From Klebsiella sp. RHBSTW-00484 (GTDB lineage: Bacteria; Pseudomonadota; Gammaproteobacteria; Enterobacterales; Enterobacteriaceae): a stretch of DNA of 64,000 nucleotides. Made by a program: the position numbers and the translations under genes. The notes under the pieces are model-generated. The model did not search any database. It was not told the origin of the DNA and saw nothing but the letters and a program-made list of their open reading frames with translations. Location: positions 2,790,001-2,854,000 of the forward strand of contig NZ_CP055481.1 of assembly GCF_013705725.1 (NCBI RefSeq). The letters are read 5' to 3'. Every line of letters begins with the position of its first letter. Position 1 is the first letter of the stretch. This document shows positions 15,766-25,456 of this stretch, in pieces.

Positions 15766-16794
15766 ATGAGTCAAGACGTCACCAGTAAGATGTTAAAGCC
15801 TGATTTTGATATGGAAGTGTCCGGCTTAGTGCACGGATATGTCTTTCGTGAAGGGAGTTTACCCCTGCGGATCACCTCAAATGAGGTTTGCACCCAATAT
15901 CAACAACTGGATAAGGAAAATGATTTTGTCTGGCTGCATCTGAATCTCAATCATGCGACCGCTGAGAAGTGGCTCAAAAGTCAGTTTGCCGTGGCTGACT
16001 TTTTCTTTGAAGAGATCCGTGGCGGTTCCCACACCACAAGGATTGAACGGCAGGGCGAAAATTTGTATGCCGTTCTGAACGATGTCATTTTTCATCCCAA
16101 GGATACCGACTCGGAAACCTCGACGCTGTGGTTATATTGCAGCCAGAAGCTGGTGGTGACCGCCCGCTATAAGCCGCTGCGCTTTATTGAATGGATGCTC
16201 CCGCGCTTGCAAACCCTCAAAGTGAATTCATCGACCGAACTGCTGGCTTTCTTGCTGGAAGAGCAAGAAGAAGTTCTCGAGCAGGTGGTTCGTCAGGCCA
16301 GCCAGCACGTGGATGTGATTGAAGAACGCTTGCTAAGTAATCATGTCCAGCGTAATCGCGCCGATCTGGCGCGTCTGCGGCGAATGCTGCTGCGCTTTCA
16401 GCGTCTGTTAGCGCCCGAACCGGCGGCGATGTTCCGCTTACTTAACCGTCCTCCGGCGTGGATCGACCGCTCGGTAGTGCAGGAATTTCGCCAGTTCACC
16501 GAAGAGTTTACCGTGGTGCTGAACGATCTTTCTGGATTGATTGAGCGGATCAGCTTGCTTCAGGAGGAGATCAGCGCCAGACAGCTCGAACAAAGCAACC
16601 GCACGCTCTACACCCTGACGGTGATTACCGTGCTTGCGTTGCCAATTAATATCGTCGCGGGCTTTTTTGGTATGAACGTCGGTGGAATACCGCTATCGAC
16701 CAACCATCATGGTTTTATTTGGCTGGTGGTGATTGTCGCCGTATTTACGATTGGGGCTGGATATTTGGCTTTTCGGCGGCGGGATGAGCTCTAA
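15766..16794 (+). CDS. CorA-family divalent-cation transporter (ZntB-like)
   Basis: This 342-aa protein has a long cytoplasmic, charged and helical N-terminal domain (about residues 1-280) and two C-terminal membrane helices. The loop carries FFGMNVGGIP, with the GMN motif that forms the CorA selectivity filter. E. coli ZntB has GVN at this place and is shorter, so this is a related but separate CorA-superfamily member; the ion (Mg, Co, Ni or Zn) is not determinable. AGGATCCTGAGGG precedes the ATG. It is convergent with malY. Confidence 0.85.
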   Translation: MSQDVTSKMLKPDFDMEVSGLVHGYVFREGSLPLRITSNEVCTQYQQLDKENDFVWLHLNLNHATAEKWLKSQFAVADFFFEEIRGGSHTTRIERQGENLYAVLNDVIFHPKDTDSETSTLWLYCSQKLVVTARYKPLRFIEWMLPRLQTLKVNSSTELLAFLLEEQEEVLEQVVRQASQHVDVIEERLLSNHVQRNRADLARLRRMLLRFQRLLAPEPAAMFRLLNRPPAWIDRSVVQEFRQFTEEFTVVLNDLSGLIERISLLQEEISARQLEQSNRTLYTLTVITVLALPINIVAGFFGMNVGGIPLSTNHHGFIWLVVIVAVFTIGAGYLAFRRRDEL

Positions 16795-16800
16795 CGACAG

Positions 16801-16827
16801 CGGTAGCGGGTTGACCGCTACCGTTTT
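16801..16827. terminator. Terminator between the CorA-like gene and malY
   Basis: CGGTAGCGG-GTTGA-CCGCTACCG followed by TTTT is a 9-bp stem and an intrinsic terminator for the plus-strand gene. Confidence 0.8.
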
Positions 16828-16844
16828 CGTCGTTTAACGCGCGG

Positions 16845-18017
16845 TCAGCGCAGCGAACGCAGGGCGGCAATCAGCCCCTGAACGCCTTTTTCTAGCTTCT
16901 CGCGTGGGCAACCCGCGTTCAGGCGCACAAAACCCTTTCCTTCATCACCGTAAGTGTAGCCGGGCATAATGGCCACTTTCTGCTCTTCAATTAACGCTTT
17001 TTGCAAAGCCTGATCATCAACGCCCAGCACACGCAGGTCAATCCACGCCAGATAGGTTGCCTGCGGTGGCTGCCAGCTTAGCTCGGGGAAAGCGAGATTG
17101 AGTTCATGGGCGATGTAGCGCAGGTTTTCTTGCAGATACTCGCGCAGAGCGTCAAGCCAGGCGGCCCCTTCACGATAGGCGGCAACATGGGCGATCAGCG
17201 CCGGGACAGAAGGGGAAGAGAGACCGTCGCGGTTCTTGAGCGCCTGTAAATAGCTTTCACGTGTGGTGCTATCGTCAATTAACCCGTATGCACCGGTAAA
17301 AGCCGGAATATTGAAGCTTTTTGATCCGGAAGTGAACAGCGCCCACGGGCCGCGAGCGACATCGCACCATGGGGTATGCTGATGTTCAGCCCACACCATA
17401 TCCATATGGATCTCGTCGCTGATCACCTTCACGCCATGCTTCTCGCACAGTTGCGCCATGGTTTCCAGCTCTTCGCGGGTCCAGACTTTGCCAGTTGGGT
17501 TTTGGGGACTGCACAGCAGCAGGACCTTATTACGTGGTTGAGCCAGTATCTGCTCAAATTCGGCCATATCACAACGCCATTGGCCGTTGTCGAGCGTTAG
17601 CGGAGCCGGGGCAATGCACCGCTGGTTGCCTTCAATAGTCTTATAAAAAGCGTCATAAGCTGGCGTATGCACCACGATACCGTCGCCAGGCTCGGACCAT
17701 TGGCGAATCATCTCCGCCACCATATAGATAACTGACGGCCCGTAAACAATGGCTTCACGGTTGATTGGACTATGAAAACGGCTGGCGAACCAGTGGCTCA
17801 CCGCGCTAAGGAATTCATCATTTTTCCAGCGGCTATAGCCAAACACGCCGTGCGCCAGACGCTTGCTAACGGCATCCAGAATGCAGGGGGCGGTGGCAAA
17901 ATCCATATCCGAGATAGTAAATGGTAGCAAGTCGGCGGTACCGAAGCGGTCGGCAACGTAATCCCATTGCGTACACCAGGTGCCGTGACGGTCAACCGGC
18001 GTTGAAAAATCAAACAT
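16845..18017 (-). CDS. malY: MalY, PLP-dependent C-S lyase (cystathionine beta-lyase type)
   Basis: This 390-aa protein is nearly collinear with E. coli MalY: it starts MFDFSTPVDRHGTWCTQWDY and has the PLP lysine in SGSKSFNIPA. The enzyme cleaves C-S bonds, and the E. coli protein also binds MalT and represses the maltose regulon. In E. coli malY follows malX and is controlled by malI. Neither is present here; the gene stands alone between ydgA and the CorA-like gene. Confidence 0.93.
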   Translation of the reverse strand: MFDFSTPVDRHGTWCTQWDYVADRFGTADLLPFTISDMDFATAPCILDAVSKRLAHGVFGYSRWKNDEFLSAVSHWFASRFHSPINREAIVYGPSVIYMVAEMIRQWSEPGDGIVVHTPAYDAFYKTIEGNQRCIAPAPLTLDNGQWRCDMAEFEQILAQPRNKVLLLCSPQNPTGKVWTREELETMAQLCEKHGVKVISDEIHMDMVWAEHQHTPWCDVARGPWALFTSGSKSFNIPAFTGAYGLIDDSTTRESYLQALKNRDGLSSPSVPALIAHVAAYREGAAWLDALREYLQENLRYIAHELNLAFPELSWQPPQATYLAWIDLRVLGVDDQALQKALIEEQKVAIMPGYTYGDEGKGFVRLNAGCPREKLEKGVQGLIAALRSLR

Positions 18018-18203
18018 CTGAACTTCCTTAATCAGAGTCTCCCTTCGGTAACGAAGGGGGAGCGGAACTTAAGCCTCAACGGCATTTATCAAATAGCCCT
18101 CTGGATTCGCTTTCAGAGCTGACGGAATCGCCGCAGCATTTTACGCTGATTTACCAGTGATGCAGGTGACGGATTTCTCAAATGCGACAGTGCCAGTAAT
18201 GTG

Positions 18204-18230
18204 AAATAGCCCCTCGTAAAGGGGCTATTT
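18204..18230. terminator. ydgA terminator (bidirectional)
   Basis: AAATAGCCCC, a 7-nt loop, then GGGGCTATTT: a 10-bp stem with A/T flanks on both sides, just past the ydgA stop. Confidence 0.85.
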
Positions 18231-18235
18231 GTTGT

Positions 18236-19795
18236 TTACTGCTGCGGGGCGGCTGGCGGAACCACCGCTTGCGGAGTGGTTTCTTGTGGCAGGGTTTCCT
18301 GCGGTGCCGGTTCCGACACAGCAGGAAGCTCTAAGCCAAACATGCCGGCAAACTCATCCAGCGGCATTTTTTGCCCGTTGAGCGTCACCTGACCGTCAGC
18401 GTACTGCAGGCTGGAGGTGATGGCGTTATCTTCCATGGTGGTGATGCGGAACATCTGGCCCATCGCCGCCAGGCCTTTCACCTGCTGATCAGCCAGTTTG
18501 GCGGCGTCTTCGGGCTGATAGCCTTCAAGCCCGGCAATTTGGGTCATAAAGGCGGTTGCCATATCTACAGGGATCACCAGCTTGCCGTCGAGAGACTTGA
18601 CGCTACGATCCACTTCATCGGCCAGGGTCTGCGGCGGTGTTGTGTTTTGCGACGGGTCTTGCAACAGAATGGAGAAATTGAGCGTCGTTTCGCCTTTCGC
18701 ATTACGCCAGCTCAGCGGTGCGATGGTTAGCGAAGGATTGCCTTTCAGCATCATCGGCAGCGTGCTAAAGAAGGTTTGCGTCAGTGCCTGCTGGTACAGC
18801 TCAGGATCCTGCGCCAACTGCGGATCTGCCATCAGCGCCTGCGTCTCGGTGTTATATTTTTGGCTGAACGCATGGAAAGCCTGGCCATCAATATTATCCA
18901 GCTTCAGGGTTAGCCTGCCGCTACCGATATCCTGATTTTGCAGCTTCAGGCTGTTGACGGTGTAATCCAGCTGGCTATTAATGCCTTTTCCGTCGGCGGT
19001 CAGCGTGGAATTGCCGTCGACTTTCATCCCTTCAAACAGCGCCAGCTCTTTGCCTTCAACGCCAACCGATAACTTCTCCAGAGAGATGGCCTGTTTGCCA
19101 ATGCGCTCGTTGAAGCTGGCCATCTCGGTGGTGCCATCGGTTTTCAGGTTATTAAAGGTGAGCTGAATCTTCTGATTGTACTCGTTAACCGCGTTGATCT
19201 GCCCGCTGCCCGCTTCGCCGCTCAGATTGATGGTTTTACCTTCACGGTCAGAATCCAGTTGGAACTGCCCGCCGCTGAAGGTCACCTTCTCATCGCCTTT
19301 CGCGTAATCCAGTGGATTGAGCACAATCGCGGACTGATTATCGCCGCTGTAGGCGATGCGGGTATCGATGGTAAACGGTGTTTCGCCTTTCGCGATGTCG
19401 AACAGCGCCTTGCTAGCGTCGTTATTGACTAACGTGGTTTTGACGGAGGCCATCGATGGCGCGAGGTTAAAGTTTTTCAGTGAGGCCAGCGGGAAGGGGC
19501 CGTGATCGACGACTTCGTCAAAGGCCAACGATTGTCCGGCAGCAAGCCAGCGGGTCTCTTTACCGGCAATCGGTTTAACCACCAGCTGTAAATGGCTGCT
19601 GAACAGACCGCGTTGGTAGTCCTGATAAGTCAGCTCAACGCCTGCCTGCGGTGCGCTGCTTTGTAACTGAGCATTGGCCTGTTGCACCATATCGGCAATA
19701 CGGCTTTCCAATTGCTTTCCGGTGTACCAGGAGCCGCCGGTCCAGACGACGCCCAACGCGATGATAACTCCTGCGGCGATCAGCGATTTTTTCAT
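18236..19795 (-). CDS. ydgA: YdgA, DUF945 periplasmic/inner-membrane-anchored protein
   Basis: This 519-aa protein has one N-terminal hydrophobic segment (MKKSLIAAGVIIALGVVWTG) that serves as signal or anchor, followed by a long soluble region matching E. coli YdgA (502 aa) throughout, including LVVKPIAGKETRW, LSGEAGSGQINAVNEYNQK and IPVDMATAFMTQ. The C-terminal tail is Pro/Gln/Thr-rich (PAPQETLPQETTPQA) and longer than in E. coli. The biochemical role is unknown. It lies 101 bp downstream of manA, same strand, as in E. coli. Confidence 0.93.
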   Translation of the reverse strand: MKKSLIAAGVIIALGVVWTGGSWYTGKQLESRIADMVQQANAQLQSSAPQAGVELTYQDYQRGLFSSHLQLVVKPIAGKETRWLAAGQSLAFDEVVDHGPFPLASLKNFNLAPSMASVKTTLVNNDASKALFDIAKGETPFTIDTRIAYSGDNQSAIVLNPLDYAKGDEKVTFSGGQFQLDSDREGKTINLSGEAGSGQINAVNEYNQKIQLTFNNLKTDGTTEMASFNERIGKQAISLEKLSVGVEGKELALFEGMKVDGNSTLTADGKGINSQLDYTVNSLKLQNQDIGSGRLTLKLDNIDGQAFHAFSQKYNTETQALMADPQLAQDPELYQQALTQTFFSTLPMMLKGNPSLTIAPLSWRNAKGETTLNFSILLQDPSQNTTPPQTLADEVDRSVKSLDGKLVIPVDMATAFMTQIAGLEGYQPEDAAKLADQQVKGLAAMGQMFRITTMEDNAITSSLQYADGQVTLNGQKMPLDEFAGMFGLELPAVSEPAPQETLPQETTPQAVVPPAAPQQ

Positions 19796-19896
19796 AGCAT
19801 TTGTCCATAAATGAAACCAGGCGGATCGGGCCGCCTGGTTGTGTTGTCATGATGGGTGAAAGTCTAGCAACTGTGGATAAAAAGTTCAGTAACTTA

Positions 19897-21072
19897 CTAG
19901 AGCTTATTGAACACGCGCGCTACGCGACCGGTGCCGCTAACCTGTACTGGCGATTCGTTACAGGCGACAAACGCCGATTCACCCGCGGTCAGCGTCAGGC
20001 TTTGCTCGCCTTTAGTGATAACGGCTTCACCCTCAACGCAGAACAGAATCGCCGCGCTATCCTGGGCGATGGTTGACGCCTGCGCAGACAGGTCGTGCAG
20101 AGAGAAGGCAAAATCATCGACCGGGATCGGGAAATCCAGCTCCGCGCCGTGGGTCACTGGCTGAGTCAGCAGCTCACCCGCAGGTTTGGCTGTAAATTTA
20201 ACGTTAGCGACCAGCTCTGGAATATCAATGTACTTCGGCGTCAGGCCCGCGCGCAGAACGTTGTCCGAGTTAGCCATCACCTCCAGCGCCACGCCCTGCA
20301 GGTAGGCGTGCGGGGTTTCCGCAAACAGGAACATCGCCTCGCCTGGGTTCAGCTTCACTACGTTGAGCAGCAGCGGAGAGAAGAGGCCGCTATCGTCCGG
20401 ATAGAACTCGGCGATCAGGCGAATCGTCTGCCACGGTTCTCCCTGCTCGCTGTCCAGCGCGGCCTGCAAGACGCTTAAGGCGTGCGCTTTCTCATCGCCT
20501 TTCATATTCAGCAGGCTGGCAAACAGCTGGCTCAGATGTTCGCCGTCCGGCTGCGCAAGAAACTGGGCAATGGCCGGATGGGCATCGGCTATCGGCTGCA
20601 GCAGATTGACGATATCGGCAAATTCGCGGAAGGCGTTCATGGCGAGGAACGGGGTCAGGGCAAAAACCAGCTCAGGCTTGTGGTTTGGATCTTTATAGTT
20701 ACGCTCGGCGGCATCAAGCGGGATCCCGGCAGCGTTCTCTTTGGCGAAACCAATTTCGGAGGCCTGTTTGTTCGGATGAACCTGAATAGATAGCGGCTGT
20801 GCGGCACACAAGACTTTAAACAGGAACGGTAGCTCGCCGAAACGCTCTGCCACTTTCGCCCCGAGCAGGGCGGTTTTATCGCCTTCAATCACGTCACGCA
20901 GCGAGCGCGGAGTACCGGCGTTATCCAGAATCTGCGAGCTGCTCTTCGGATGCGCACCCATCCACAGTTCTGCCATCGGCAGGTTGTTCGGGTTGGCGAT
21001 CCCATAAAGTTCGGTTAAGGCGGTATGACTTCCCCAGGCGTAGTTTTGCACTGAGTTGATGAGCTTTTGCAT
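19897..21072 (-). CDS. manA: Mannose-6-phosphate isomerase
   Basis: This 391-aa type I phosphomannose isomerase interconverts mannose-6-P and fructose-6-P with zinc. It has the QVHPNK and HKPELVFALTPF zinc/active-site motifs and ETPHAYLQGVALEVMANSDNVLRAGLTPKYID. It starts at the conserved MQKLINSVQNYAWGS; an in-frame TTG two codons earlier is not needed. It is divergent from fumA, as in E. coli, and supplies fructose-6-P for catabolism or mannose-6-P for polysaccharide synthesis. Confidence 0.96.
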   Translation of the reverse strand: MQKLINSVQNYAWGSHTALTELYGIANPNNLPMAELWMGAHPKSSSQILDNAGTPRSLRDVIEGDKTALLGAKVAERFGELPFLFKVLCAAQPLSIQVHPNKQASEIGFAKENAAGIPLDAAERNYKDPNHKPELVFALTPFLAMNAFREFADIVNLLQPIADAHPAIAQFLAQPDGEHLSQLFASLLNMKGDEKAHALSVLQAALDSEQGEPWQTIRLIAEFYPDDSGLFSPLLLNVVKLNPGEAMFLFAETPHAYLQGVALEVMANSDNVLRAGLTPKYIDIPELVANVKFTAKPAGELLTQPVTHGAELDFPIPVDDFAFSLHDLSAQASTIAQDSAAILFCVEGEAVITKGEQSLTLTAGESAFVACNESPVQVSGTGRVARVFNKL

Positions 21073-21269
21073 TCTCAATCCCTGTTTCCACTTGATAGTA
21101 ATGGCTCTATTAAACCAGCAAACGCCCGATAAGCAACCGGCGCGAAGAAAAAGTCGTCCTGGTCTCAGTTTTTGTTAAGAAATTGTGTAAAATCGATCGG
21201 CTCGCTTTTCTACGGGCAAATGGAGTGTCTGCCTGAAATATAATCAGCCAAGCAGTAAGTGAGAGCACA

Positions 21270-22916
21270 ATGTCGAATAAACCGTTTGTATATCAGGATC
21301 CTTTTCCACTGAAAAAGGACGATACCGAGTACTACCTCCTCAGCAGTGATTACGTCTCCGTCGCCGAATTCGCCGGCCAGGAAGTCCTGAAAGTTGAACC
21401 TCAGGCGCTAACGCTACTGGCACAACACGCTTTCCACGACGCCTCCTTTATGCTTCGCCCGGCTCATCAGCAGCAGGTCGCCGATATCCTCAACGACCCT
21501 GAAGCCAGCGAAAACGATAAATACGTGGCGCTACAGTTCCTGCGTAACTCGGATATCGCCGCTAAAGGCGTGTTGCCGACCTGCCAGGATACCGGCACCG
21601 CGATTATCACCGGCAAAAAAGGTCAACGTGTGTGGACCGGCGGCGGCGATGAAGCGGCGCTGGCGCAGGGGGTCTATAACACCTATATCCAGGATAACCT
21701 GCGTTATTCGCAGAACGCAGCGCTGGATATGTATAAAGAAGTGAACACCGGCACTAACCTGCCTGCGCAAATTGATCTCTACGCCACCGACGGCGAGGAA
21801 TACAAATTCCTCTGCATTGCTAAAGGCGGCGGCTCGGCGAACAAAACCTATCTGTATCAGGAAACCAAGGCGCTGATCACCCCGGCGAAATTGAAAAACT
21901 ATCTCGTCGAGAAGATGCGTACCCTGGGAACCGCTGCCTGTCCGCCGTACCATATTGCCTTTGTCATTGGCGGCACCTCGGCGGAATCTACGCTGAAAAC
22001 CGTTAAGCTGGCCTCAACCAAGTACTACGATGGTTTGCCGACTGAGGGCAACGAGCACGGTCAGGCCTTCCGCGATATTCAACTGGAGCAAGAGTTGCTG
22101 CTGGAAGCGCAGAATCTCGGCCTCGGTGCGCAGTTCGGCGGTAAATACTTCGCTCACGATATTCGCGTCGTACGCCTGCCGCGCCACGGCGCATCCTGCC
22201 CGGTGGGTATGGGGGTTTCCTGCTCGGCGGATCGCAATATCAAAGCGAAGATCAACCGTGAGGGGATCTGGCTGGAGAAACTGGAGAGTAACCCGGGGAA
22301 ATATATTCCCGAGCATCTGCGCCAGGCCGGTGAGGGCGAAGCGGTTAAGGTCAATCTGAATCAGCCGATGAGCGATATTCTGGCACTGCTGTCGCAGTAT
22401 CCGGTGTCGACCCGACTGTCGCTGAGCGGCACTATTATTGTGGCGCGCGATATCGCCCATGCGAAGCTGAAAGAGATTATCGATAACGGCGATGAGCTGC
22501 CGCAGTACGTGAAAGATCACCCGATTTACTACGCGGGCCCGGCGAAAACGCCGGACGGCTACGCTTCCGGCTCCCTCGGCCCAACCACCGCGGGCCGTAT
22601 GGACTCTTACGTTGACCTGCTGCAAGCGCACGGTGCAAGCAAGATCATGCTGGCGAAAGGCAACCGCAGCCAGCAAGTCACCGATGCCTGTCACAAACAC
22701 GGTGGGTTCTATCTTGGCAGCATCGGCGGCCCGGCGGCGGTGCTGGCGCAGCAGAGCATCCGCAGCCTGGAGTGCGTGGCCTACCCGGAGCTGGGGATGG
22801 AAGCTATCTGGAAAATTGAAGTGGAAGACTTCCCGGCGTTTATCCTGGTGGATGACAAAGGCAATGACTTCTTCCAACAGATCCAGAGTTCACAATGCAC
22901 CCGCTGTGTGAAATGA
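21270..22916 (+). CDS. fumA: Class I fumarate hydratase (4Fe-4S)
   Basis: This 548-aa iron-sulfur fumarase converts fumarate to L-malate in the TCA cycle. The three cluster Cys are visible at [17 protein letters not shown] and [11 protein letters not shown]. The frame and length match E. coli FumA. An intrinsic terminator follows directly, and fumC starts 142 bp further on the same strand. The [4Fe-4S] enzyme is oxygen-labile; pairing it with the stable FumC is the usual enterobacterial solution. Confidence 0.95.
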   Translation: MSNKPFVYQDPFPLKKDDTEYYLLSSDYVSVAEFAGQEVLKVEPQALTLLAQHAFHDASFMLRPAHQQQVADILNDPEASENDKYVALQFLRNSDIAAKGVLPTCQDTGTAIITGKKGQRVWTGGGDEAALAQGVYNTYIQDNLRYSQNAALDMYKEVNTGTNLPAQIDLYATDGEEYKFLCIAKGGGSANKTYLYQETKALITPAKLKNYLVEKMRTLGTAACPPYHIAFVIGGTSAESTLKTVKLASTKYYDGLPTEGNEHGQAFRDIQLEQELLLEAQNLGLGAQFGGKYFAHDIRVVRLPRHGASCPVGMGVSCSADRNIKAKINREGIWLEKLESNPGKYIPEHLRQAGEGEAVKVNLNQPMSDILALLSQYPVSTRLSLSGTIIVARDIAHAKLKEIIDNGDELPQYVKDHPIYYAGPAKTPDGYASGSLGPTTAGRMDSYVDLLQAHGASKIMLAKGNRSQQVTDACHKHGGFYLGSIGGPAAVLAQQSIRSLECVAYPELGMEAIWKIEVEDFPAFILVDDKGNDFFQQIQSSQCTRCVK

Positions 22917-22922
22917 TCTCAG

Positions 22923-22945
22923 CCGCCCTTCGGGGCGGTTTTTTT
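22923..22945 (+). terminator. fumA intrinsic terminator
   Basis: CCGCCC-TTCG-GGGCGG followed by TTTTTTT: a strong stem with a UUCG-type loop and U run 6 bp past the fumA stop. Confidence 0.92.
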
Positions 22946-23058
22946 ATGCCGCTTAGCGGCACGAACCACCAAAACAACTTATAAATCTGACCCATACTTA
23001 ACGCTTTAAGCAAGTGAGCTTTGTCGCTATTACACACTTTGAATTCAAGGAGAAAGTA

Positions 23059-24459
23059 ATGACAACGCATCGCAGTGAAAAAGACTCAATGGGTGCTATT
23101 GACGTGCCTGCAGATAAACTATGGGGCGCGCAAACCCAGCGCTCGCTGGAACATTTCCGCATTTCGACGGAAAAAATGCCGGGCGAGCTTATCTATGCGC
23201 TGGCGCTGACCAAACGCGCGGCGGCGAAAGTGAACCACGACCTCGGCCTGCTGGCGGCAGAGAAAGCTGATGCCATTATTCGGGCCGCTGATGAAGTGCT
23301 GGCGGGCAAGCATCCCGACGAGTTTCCGCTGGCCATCTGGCAAACGGGTTCTGGCACCCAGAGTAATATGAATATGAACGAGGTGCTGGCTAACCGTGCC
23401 AGTGAACTGCTCGGCGGCGTGCGGGGAATGGAGCGTAAAGTTCACCCTAACGATGACGTCAATAAAAGCCAAAGTTCCAACGACGTTTTCCCGACGGCGA
23501 TGCACGTGGCGGCGGTTATTGCCCTACGCGTAAAGCTGATCCCCCAGCTTAATGTGCTGAAAAAGACCCTCTACGATAAATCCGTTGCCTTCAACGATAT
23601 CGTCAAAATTGGCCGTACTCATCTACAGGACGCCACGCCGCTGACCCTCGGCCAGGAGATTTCAGGTTGGGTGGCGATGCTTGAACACAACCTCAAACAC
23701 ATCGACTACGGCCTACCGCATCTGGCGGAACTGGCGCTGGGCGGGACGGCGGTCGGAACTGGACTGAACACACATCCGGAATATGCGGTGCGGGTCGCGG
23801 CTGAATTGGCGAGCACCAGCGGTCAACCGTTTGTTACCGCGCCGAATAAATTTGAAGCGCTGGCGACCGTTGATGCGTTGGTGCATGCTCATGGGGCGCT
23901 AAAAGGTCTGGCCGCCTCGCTGATGAAAATCGCCAACGATGTGCGTTGGCTGGCATCCGGTCCTCGCTGCGGGATTGGGGAAATCTCCATTCCGGAAAAT
24001 GAACCGGGATCGTCGATTATGCCGGGTAAGGTCAACCCGACCCAGTGCGAAGCCCTGACCATGCTGTGCTGTCAGGTGATGGGTAACGATGTGGCGGTGA
24101 ATATCGGCGGCGCGTCGGGTAACTTCGAGCTTAACGTTTATCGCCCGATGGTTGTCCACAACTTCCTGCAATCCGTGCGCCTGCTGGCCGACGGTATAGA
24201 GAGCTTTAACGAACACTGTGCGATAGGGATCGAGCCTGAGCGCGAGCGTATCAGCCAATTACTCAATGAGTCGCTGATGCTGGTGACAGCGCTCAACACC
24301 CATATCGGCTATGACAAGGCGGCGGAAATCGCTAAAAAAGCGCATAAAGAGGGGCTCACCCTGAAAGCTTCCGCGCTGGCGCTCGGCTACCTGACGGAAG
24401 CTGAGTTCGATAGCTGGGTGCGGCCTGAAGAGATGGTCGGCAGCATGGCTACTCGCTAG
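23059..24459 (+). CDS. fumC: Class II fumarate hydratase (iron-independent)
   Basis: This 466-aa fumarase belongs to the aspartase/fumarase superfamily. The signature [13 protein letters not shown] and [14 protein letters not shown] are present. It starts at [15 protein letters not shown] with AAGGAG upstream. It is stable in air and replaces FumA under oxidative stress or iron limitation; in E. coli it is a SoxRS target, though no soxbox was identified here. Its 3' end overlaps the convergent tus gene by 11 bp. Confidence 0.96.
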   Translation: MTTHRSEKDSMGAIDVPADKLWGAQTQRSLEHFRISTEKMPGELIYALALTKRAAAKVNHDLGLLAAEKADAIIRAADEVLAGKHPDEFPLAIWQTGSGTQSNMNMNEVLANRASELLGGVRGMERKVHPNDDVNKSQSSNDVFPTAMHVAAVIALRVKLIPQLNVLKKTLYDKSVAFNDIVKIGRTHLQDATPLTLGQEISGWVAMLEHNLKHIDYGLPHLAELALGGTAVGTGLNTHPEYAVRVAAELASTSGQPFVTAPNKFEALATVDALVHAHGALKGLAASLMKIANDVRWLASGPRCGIGEISIPENEPGSSIMPGKVNPTQCEALTMLCCQVMGNDVAVNIGGASGNFELNVYRPMVVHNFLQSVRLLADGIESFNEHCAIGIEPERERISQLLNESLMLVTALNTHIGYDKAAEIAKKAHKEGLTLKASALALGYLTEAEFDSWVRPEEMVGSMATR

Positions 24460-25381
24460 CCAGCCACAGGTGCAGCCTCGGGATCAATAACCTGAGCGAC
24501 TGTGCCTGCGGTTTATAGCGGTACTGCACGTTATCGGCATCATAGTTCAGCAATTCCCCCAGGTCCGGCACGCTGACGCCTTTGGTGCCGGATATCAGCG
24601 TAATCAGCGGCCCGGGGCAGGCATATTGCACCTGCTTTTGCTCCCCGGTATACCAGACACGGGCGATGGGCTGCACTTTCACCGGCCGTTTGATCTTAAG
24701 CTTTGCCCGCTGCGGCAGGGCGGCAATATCCTGATACTCCCGTTCCAGCTTGCTTTGCCACTGTTCGCGAGTCCACGGTGGAACCGCGCGCGGCGATTGC
24801 AGGCTTTTCTCCAGCCGCACCAGTACCTGATCGCGGGTCAGGTTTTTAATCACATGCTTATTAGCCCAGCCGAAACGGATGGTGCTCGGGTCACGCAACG
24901 GCGTCAGCGTGCGGTAGGCGCTGAGGGTAATCAGGCCCGGAAGATGGCGATGGACCCACTCGAAGCGCGCGGCGCTGGGGAGTCCGGAATCAATGGTGAC
25001 AATCTTCTCGAAGGTCGCTTTGAGGGCGTTGATATGGGCGATTTGGCGCAATAATTCGGCCTGCTCGTTGATATCAGTTTGCAGACAAATCGCCCCTGGC
25101 AAACGCACGGCAGCCTTACTGCTGCGACTTTCCGACTGCTGCTGGATAAACAGGTGGCTATAGTGGCTGAGCGCCATCTCCAGCGCGGTTTTGCCGGTAT
25201 GCTGAACCACATTGATCGCGTCCAGCGGCTGGTGTTCGGCATTTTTGCTCACCGGCGGTAGCTCAAATACCCGGGCAGCCAGCAGGCGGCAAGTACTCAG
25301 GGACTGCCGCAGCACCAGGAGTTCTCGCTCCAACTGACGAAAGGTGTCATTCAAACGGTCAACAAGGTCATAGCTAGCCAT
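24449..25381 (-). CDS. tus: Tus, replication terminus-binding protein
   Basis: This 310-aa protein matches E. coli Tus (309 aa), including [38 protein letters not shown] and the DNA-contacting [18 protein letters not shown] segment. Tus bound at Ter sites blocks the DnaB helicase in one direction. Start ATG 25381 gives [11 protein letters not shown]; three further in-frame codons lie upstream without a counterpart in E. coli. A Ter site lies 8 bp upstream of this start, so the gene is probably autorepressed as in E. coli. The first third is more diverged than the rest. Confidence 0.95.
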   Translation of the reverse strand: MASYDLVDRLNDTFRQLERELLVLRQSLSTCRLLAARVFELPPVSKNAEHQPLDAINVVQHTGKTALEMALSHYSHLFIQQQSESRSSKAAVRLPGAICLQTDINEQAELLRQIAHINALKATFEKIVTIDSGLPSAARFEWVHRHLPGLITLSAYRTLTPLRDPSTIRFGWANKHVIKNLTRDQVLVRLEKSLQSPRAVPPWTREQWQSKLEREYQDIAALPQRAKLKIKRPVKVQPIARVWYTGEQKQVQYACPGPLITLISGTKGVSVPDLGELLNYDADNVQYRYKPQAQSLRLLIPRLHLWLASE

Positions 25382-25388
25382 ATTTTCC

Positions 25389-25411
25389 ACCTTAGTTACA
25401 ACATACTGGAT
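25389..25411 (-). promoter_or_regulatory. Ter site (TerB-type) at the tus promoter
   Basis: The reverse strand carries AGTATGTTGTAACTAAGG, matching the TerB core AGTATGTTGTAACTAAAG with one difference. It lies immediately upstream of tus, where E. coli has TerB, so it serves both as a fork trap and as the tus operator. Confidence 0.9.
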
Positions 25412-25456
25412 GTTTTTTTAACTATACTCAGGCCTCGGCATCTGCGCAAGGGCTAA

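Noticed and set aside
22014..22877. 287-codon open frame antisense to fumA
   Set aside because: High-GC shadow of the conserved fumarase; His/Arg/Gln-rich composition without a domain.
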